Shown here in pieces: positions 30,513-34,085 of a stretch of DNA of 34,085 bases; the stretch's first letter is position 1; each line of letters opens with the position of its first letter. The notes under the pieces were generated by a model. That model was not told the origin of the DNA. It was given only the letters and a program-made list of their open reading frames with translations, and made no database searches. A program made the translations under genes and the position numbers. This DNA comes from a bacterium (GTDB lineage: Bacteria > Vulcanimicrobiota > Vulcanimicrobiia > Vulcanimicrobiales > Vulcanimicrobiaceae), in contig JAJYMV010000048.1 in the NCBI GenBank assembly GCA_021786705.1, forward strand, positions 1 through 34,085. Reading direction: 5' to 3'.

Positions 30513-30900
30513 GCGCGTCGCCGAACTCGTAGCGCGAGCAGCGCAGGCACGCGAACATGCGTATGCCCCATACTCGGCATTTCCCGTCGGCGCCGCGTTG
30601 TTGCTCGATTCCGGCGAGATCGTCACTGGGGGAAACGTCGAGAACGCGAGCTACGGGCTCTCGATCTGTGCCGAGCGTTCCGCCGTCGTCCGAGCGGTTG
30701 CCCGAGGGGCGAGACGCTATCTCGCCATCGCGGTGGTCGGGCCGAAAGAACTCGATCTCTCGCCGTGCGGCGCCTGTCGACAATTCCTCTCCGAATTCGG
30801 TCTCGACATAGAGGTCGTGACTCTGCGCGGCGGGCAACCGACGACGCGCGCCCTGCGCGAGCTGCTTCCCGATGCATTCGACGCTGAATCGCTGCCGTGA
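30499..30900 (+). CDS. cdd: Cytidine deaminase
   Basis: YAPYSAFPVGAALL, GGNVENASYGLSICAERSAV, SPCGACRQFLSEF. Confidence 0.95.
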   Translation: MLSSERVAELVARAAQAREHAYAPYSAFPVGAALLLDSGEIVTGGNVENASYGLSICAERSAVVRAVARGARRYLAIAVVGPKELDLSPCGACRQFLSEFGLDIEVVTLRGGQPTTRALRELLPDAFDAESLP

Positions 30901-31643
30901 GTGGTGAGGAGCGCAGCTATCGCGCTCAGGCGGTCGTGCTCGGCACGCGCCCGCTCGGAGAGGCCGATCGTATCGTCCGATTGCTCGCGCTCGAATGCGG
31001 AAAGCTCGATGCGGTCGCGAAGGGCGCACGCCGTCCGAAGAGCCGCATCGGCGGGCGTTTAGAGATCGGCGGAAGAGTGGAGCTGATGCTGCATCGCGGC
31101 CGATCGCTCGACGTGATCGTCTCGGTCGAAGAGCGCTCCCATCGTTGGTCTGCACTCGTCGAACCCGAACGCTTCGCGGTCGCCTCATTGGCGTTGGAGC
31201 GCGTCGATGTCTTATGCGAGCCGGGAGAACCGGTGCCCGAGATCTTCGAGCTCCTCGATTCGACGCTCGAAGCGATCGCCAAGAGCGATCGACCGCATCG
31301 GTACGTGCCGCGTTTTTCTCTGCGTTTGCTCGATCTACTCGGCTCGATGCCGCCGGCGGACCGGTGTTGTCTCTGCGGCGACACCCTCGAGGAGCGGGGT
31401 TGGCTCGACGCGAGTGAGGGCGGAATCCTCGATGCGAAATGTCGGCGACCGCACCGCGAAGAGATCTCCCTCGATCCCGAGGACCGCGCGAATTTCGCCG
31501 CGCTCGGGCGCGAACGTGGGGCCGGTGCCGCCGTGGAGGCGCGCCCGCACGCCGCCGCGGCGATCGAGGCGTTGATCGCTCACTACTGTGGGCGGCCGTT
31601 GCGCGTGAGCGCGCTTCCCGGCTACGCCTACGGACCGGTATGA
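30897..31643 (+). CDS. recO: DNA repair protein RecO
   Basis: YRAQAVVLGTRPLGEADRIVRLLALECGKLDAVAKGARRPKSRIGGRLE; GTGA overlap with cdd. Confidence 0.9.
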   Translation: MSGEERSYRAQAVVLGTRPLGEADRIVRLLALECGKLDAVAKGARRPKSRIGGRLEIGGRVELMLHRGRSLDVIVSVEERSHRWSALVEPERFAVASLALERVDVLCEPGEPVPEIFELLDSTLEAIAKSDRPHRYVPRFSLRLLDLLGSMPPADRCCLCGDTLEERGWLDASEGGILDAKCRRPHREEISLDPEDRANFAALGRERGAGAAVEARPHAAAAIEALIAHYCGRPLRVSALPGYAYGPV

Positions 31644-32071
31644 GCACGCTCGCACTCGACGTCGGCAGCAAGCGCATCGGCGTCGCGCTCGGCGACCCGT
31701 CGGAGACGTTCGCCTTTCCGTTACCGACGATCGAGCGGAGCAATCTGCGTGCCGACATCGCGCGGATTCGCGCCCTGGTGGAAGAGCACGGCATCCGCGA
31801 TCTCGTCGTCGGCGACCCGCTCGCGCTCGACGGAACGCGCAAACTCGCCGCTGAAAAAATCGACGCTTTCGTCGAGCAATTGCAGCGCGCGATCTCGATT
31901 CCGATCCATCGCGTCGACGAACGCATGACGAGCGCACAGGCAAACAAGGCGTTGCTCGCCGCCGATCTCTCGCGCGAGCGTCGCAAGCGCAGCGTCGATG
32001 CGTTCGCCGCCGTCCTCATCCTCGAAAGCTATCAGGCGCGACGGCGGCGCGAACGGGAACGTTCTTCGTAA
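31640..32071 (+). CDS. ruvX: Putative pre-16S rRNA nuclease / Holliday junction resolvase-like (YqgF/RuvX)
   Basis: LALDVGSKRIGVALGDP, LVVGDPLALDGT, VDERMTSAQA; ATGA overlap with recO. Confidence 0.94.
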   Translation: MSTLALDVGSKRIGVALGDPSETFAFPLPTIERSNLRADIARIRALVEEHGIRDLVVGDPLALDGTRKLAAEKIDAFVEQLQRAISIPIHRVDERMTSAQANKALLAADLSRERRKRSVDAFAAVLILESYQARRRRERERSS

Positions 32072-32072
32072 C

Positions 32073-33056
32073 ATGCGTTTCCGCACCGTCCTCTTCACGC
32101 TCGTAGCGATCGCGCTCTCGTGCATCGTCGCCGATGCCGCATACGGGCTCTTCTGGGATCGCGCGCTTCCGACGCATACGAGCGAGCTGCTCGTCGCTCC
32201 GGGCAGCAATTTCGACCGCATCGTCGCCTCGCTCGAATCCGAGCGCATCACCCGGCATCCGTGGTTACTACGCCTCCTCGCGCGTTTGCGCGGCGCGAGC
32301 GCGAAGATCGAGGCCGGGCGCTATCGGTTCCGGGCGCACGCGAGCACCGTCGACGTGCTCGATCGTCTGCTCGCCGGGGGGCGCAATTCGATCCGGGTCA
32401 CGATTCCTGAAGGATTTACCGATCGTCAGATCGCTCGCCGATTGGCGAGCGAGGGACTCGGCGACGCGCGCGTTTTCGAGAGCGCGTTCAAACACGATTC
32501 GGCGAACGTCGACGGCGCGCGCGTCGTCGGGCTCGAAGGCTTTCTCTTCCCCGATACCTATTTCGTACCGATCGGCGCGACGCCGGCGCAGATCGAAGCG
32601 CAGATGCTCGCGCGCTTTCGGCAAGAACTTCCGGCGCACGCACGGCGTCTCGCTCGCGCGTTGCACGTCTCGCTCGTCGGAGCGATCACTATTGCCTCCA
32701 TGATCGAACGCGAAGCGAAGATCGACCGCGACCGCCCGTTGATCGCCAGCGTCATCTACAATCGCCTGCGCCTGGGGATGCCGTTACAGATCGACGCGAC
32801 GGTGGAATACGCGCTGCCGCATCACCGCAGCACGCTCACCTTTGCCGACCTTCGCGTCAAGTCGCCGTATAATACCTACTTGCATGCAGGGCTACCGCCG
32901 GGGCCGATCGCGAACCCGGGGCGCGCCTCCATCGAGGCCGCTTTTCACCCCGCAAAGACTGATTTTCTGTACTACGTCGCGAAGGGGGACGGCAGCCACG
33001 TCTTCGCTGCAACGCTCGCCGAACAGACGGCGAACATCGCCCGCTACGAACGATAG
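32073..33056 (+). CDS. mltG: Endolytic murein transglycosylase MltG
   Basis: IPEGFTDRQIARRLA, LEGFLFPDTYFVP, IASMIEREAKIDRDRPLIASVIYNRLRLGMPLQIDATVEYA, SPYNTYLHAGLPPGPIANPG. Confidence 0.95.
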   Translation: MRFRTVLFTLVAIALSCIVADAAYGLFWDRALPTHTSELLVAPGSNFDRIVASLESERITRHPWLLRLLARLRGASAKIEAGRYRFRAHASTVDVLDRLLAGGRNSIRVTIPEGFTDRQIARRLASEGLGDARVFESAFKHDSANVDGARVVGLEGFLFPDTYFVPIGATPAQIEAQMLARFRQELPAHARRLARALHVSLVGAITIASMIEREAKIDRDRPLIASVIYNRLRLGMPLQIDATVEYALPHHRSTLTFADLRVKSPYNTYLHAGLPPGPIANPGRASIEAAFHPAKTDFLYYVAKGDGSHVFAATLAEQTANIARYER

Positions 33057-33064
33057 GAGAGGTT

Positions 33065-33376
33065 ATGTCCGACCGAAACGGCCCCGCCCCGAGCAAGCCG
33101 CTCGAACTCAAAGAACTGTTGACAATCGAGACCGACGACGGCCGATCTCTGGAGTTCGAGGTCGTCGGAACGATCGCCGACGAAGAGAGCGGCGAGAGCT
33201 ATGCCGTGCTCGTCCACGGTAGCGATGACGGCGAGGGCGACGAAGAAGCGGAGTTCATCGTCACCGATAGCGTGGGGAACCTCCTCGAGGACGACGATCT
33301 CGCGCAGGAGATCCTCGATGAGTTTCTGCTATTCGCCGAAGAATCCGACGAAGGCGAAGAGAGCGTGCACGAGTAG
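33065..33376 (+). CDS. DUF1292 family acidic protein
   Basis: Small acidic protein (LTIETDDGRSLEFEVVGTIADEESGESYAVLVHGSDDGE...ILDEF) next to mltG/ruvX. Confidence 0.75.
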   Translation: MSDRNGPAPSKPLELKELLTIETDDGRSLEFEVVGTIADEESGESYAVLVHGSDDGEGDEEAEFIVTDSVGNLLEDDDLAQEILDEFLLFAEESDEGEESVHE

Positions 33377-33387
33377 CGAGCGCCGCG

Positions 33388-33963
33388 GTGCTACCCAGTA
33401 ATCGACAGTACGCGCTCGTCCTCACCGCCCTCCGGCTCTATGCAGGGCTCTTCTGGCTCGCCTACGGCGTTGAAAAATTCACGCATCCGGCGAATTTCAT
33501 GCCGCCGACGGGCCTGATGGCGACTTATCTCGCACAGGCGGTAGGGCATACCACGGGCGCCTATCACGATTTTCTCGTCACGTTCGTGCTGCCGCACGAG
33601 CGCATCTTCGCCGAGCTCGTTCGCTCCGGCGAGGTGCTCGTCGGCTCCGCGTTGGTGCTCGGCATTTTTACCAGGTTCGCGGGGGGCGTCGGGATCGTGC
33701 TCGGCCTGAATTACCTCGCCTCGAAGGGGGGCATGACCTCGCTCGCCGACTGGACGGGGATCGACGGCTTCTCGATCGTCCTCAGCGCGCTCTGTGTGCT
33801 CTTGCCGCTGGGCCGCCCGCTCGGCGTCGACGCGCTGCTCTACGCGCTGCGCCCACGTCGCCCCGCCGCAGTCCCCGCACCCGATGCGGCGGAAGCCCCG
33901 CCCATCGAGGCGGAGTTCGTCGAGGAGCCGCCATTTGTCGAACCGAGCGCGCCGCGCGAGTGA
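33388..33963 (+). CDS. DoxX family membrane protein
   Basis: ALRLYAGLFWLAYGVEKFTHP...SGEVLVGSALVLGIFTRFAGGVGIVLGLNYLA. Confidence 0.8.
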   Translation: MLPSNRQYALVLTALRLYAGLFWLAYGVEKFTHPANFMPPTGLMATYLAQAVGHTTGAYHDFLVTFVLPHERIFAELVRSGEVLVGSALVLGIFTRFAGGVGIVLGLNYLASKGGMTSLADWTGIDGFSIVLSALCVLLPLGRPLGVDALLYALRPRRPAAVPAPDAAEAPPIEAEFVEEPPFVEPSAPRE

Positions 33964-34000
33964 GTTTCTTCTCCATCGATAGGTGAGCGATGCGATTTCG

Positions 34001-34009
34001 TGGTATAGT
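34001..34009 (+). promoter_or_regulatory. Extended -10 (TGGTATAGT) upstream of tRNA-Ser
   Basis: TGGTATAGT about 16 nt before the mature tRNA 5' end; -35 not convincing. Confidence 0.4.
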
Positions 34010-34024
34010 CTGCGGCGCCGCGAT

Positions 34025-34085
34025 GGAGAGATGGCCGAGCGGCTGAAGGCGGCGGTTTGCTAAACCGTTATACGATGTCAAGTCG
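34025..34085 (+). tRNA. tRNA-Ser (anticodon GCU), 3' end truncated by the window edge
   Basis: GGAGAGATGGCCGAGCGGCTGAAGGC is a class II tRNA-Ser 5' half; anticodon stem-loop GCGGT-TTGCTAA-ACCGT (GCT); long variable arm begins. Confidence 0.85.

Noticed and set aside
30289-32019. 576-aa minus-strand ORF opposite corC/cdd/recO/ruvX
   Set aside because: Shadow ORF opposite four conserved genes; composition is a high-GC artefact.
33961-34085. tRNA-Ser as a possible integrative-element attachment site
   Set aside because: No integrase or repeat of the tRNA 3' end is visible; the tRNA is cut by the window edge, so this cannot be assessed.

Overview
High-GC bacterial chromosomal window, probably from a non-model phylum; the taxon cannot be proven from sequence alone. 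It is almost entirely coding. I saw no CRISPR array, transposase, integrase or prophage genes.

Main blocks, left to right:
(1) A 5'-truncated S8 subtilisin-like lipoprotein protease.
(2) A six-gene minus-strand operon (8791->2347): O-acetylhomoserine sulfhydrylase-like, CoA-binding protein, LuxE-like acyl-protein synthetase, LuxC-like acyl-CoA reductase, class III aminotransferase and Gfo/Idh/MocA oxidoreductase. Each junction is a 4-nt ATGA/GTGA overlap. This is the most interesting accessory locus: it has a fatty-acid-reductase-like pair with no luciferase genes, joined to a transaminase.
(3) leuC-leuD.
(4) Two small secreted minus-strand proteins, divergent from a novel lipoprotein plus an S53 sedolisin lipoprotein.
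(5) rpmE, prfA-prmC, pyrG, two glycosyltransferases, a secreted copper-amine-oxidase-N-like protein and a HIT protein.
(6) A housekeeping run: rpsU-yqeY-nfeD-floA-(hyp)-phoH-ybeY-dgkA/PAP2 fusion-corC-cdd-recO-ruvX-mltG-DUF1292-doxX. Its order closely follows the Bacillus rpsU...recO region, but yqfC/yqfD/pgpH/era are absent at their expected places.
(7) A tRNA-Ser(GCU) cut off by the right edge.

No computation or database search was run. Family calls rest on motifs recognised by eye.
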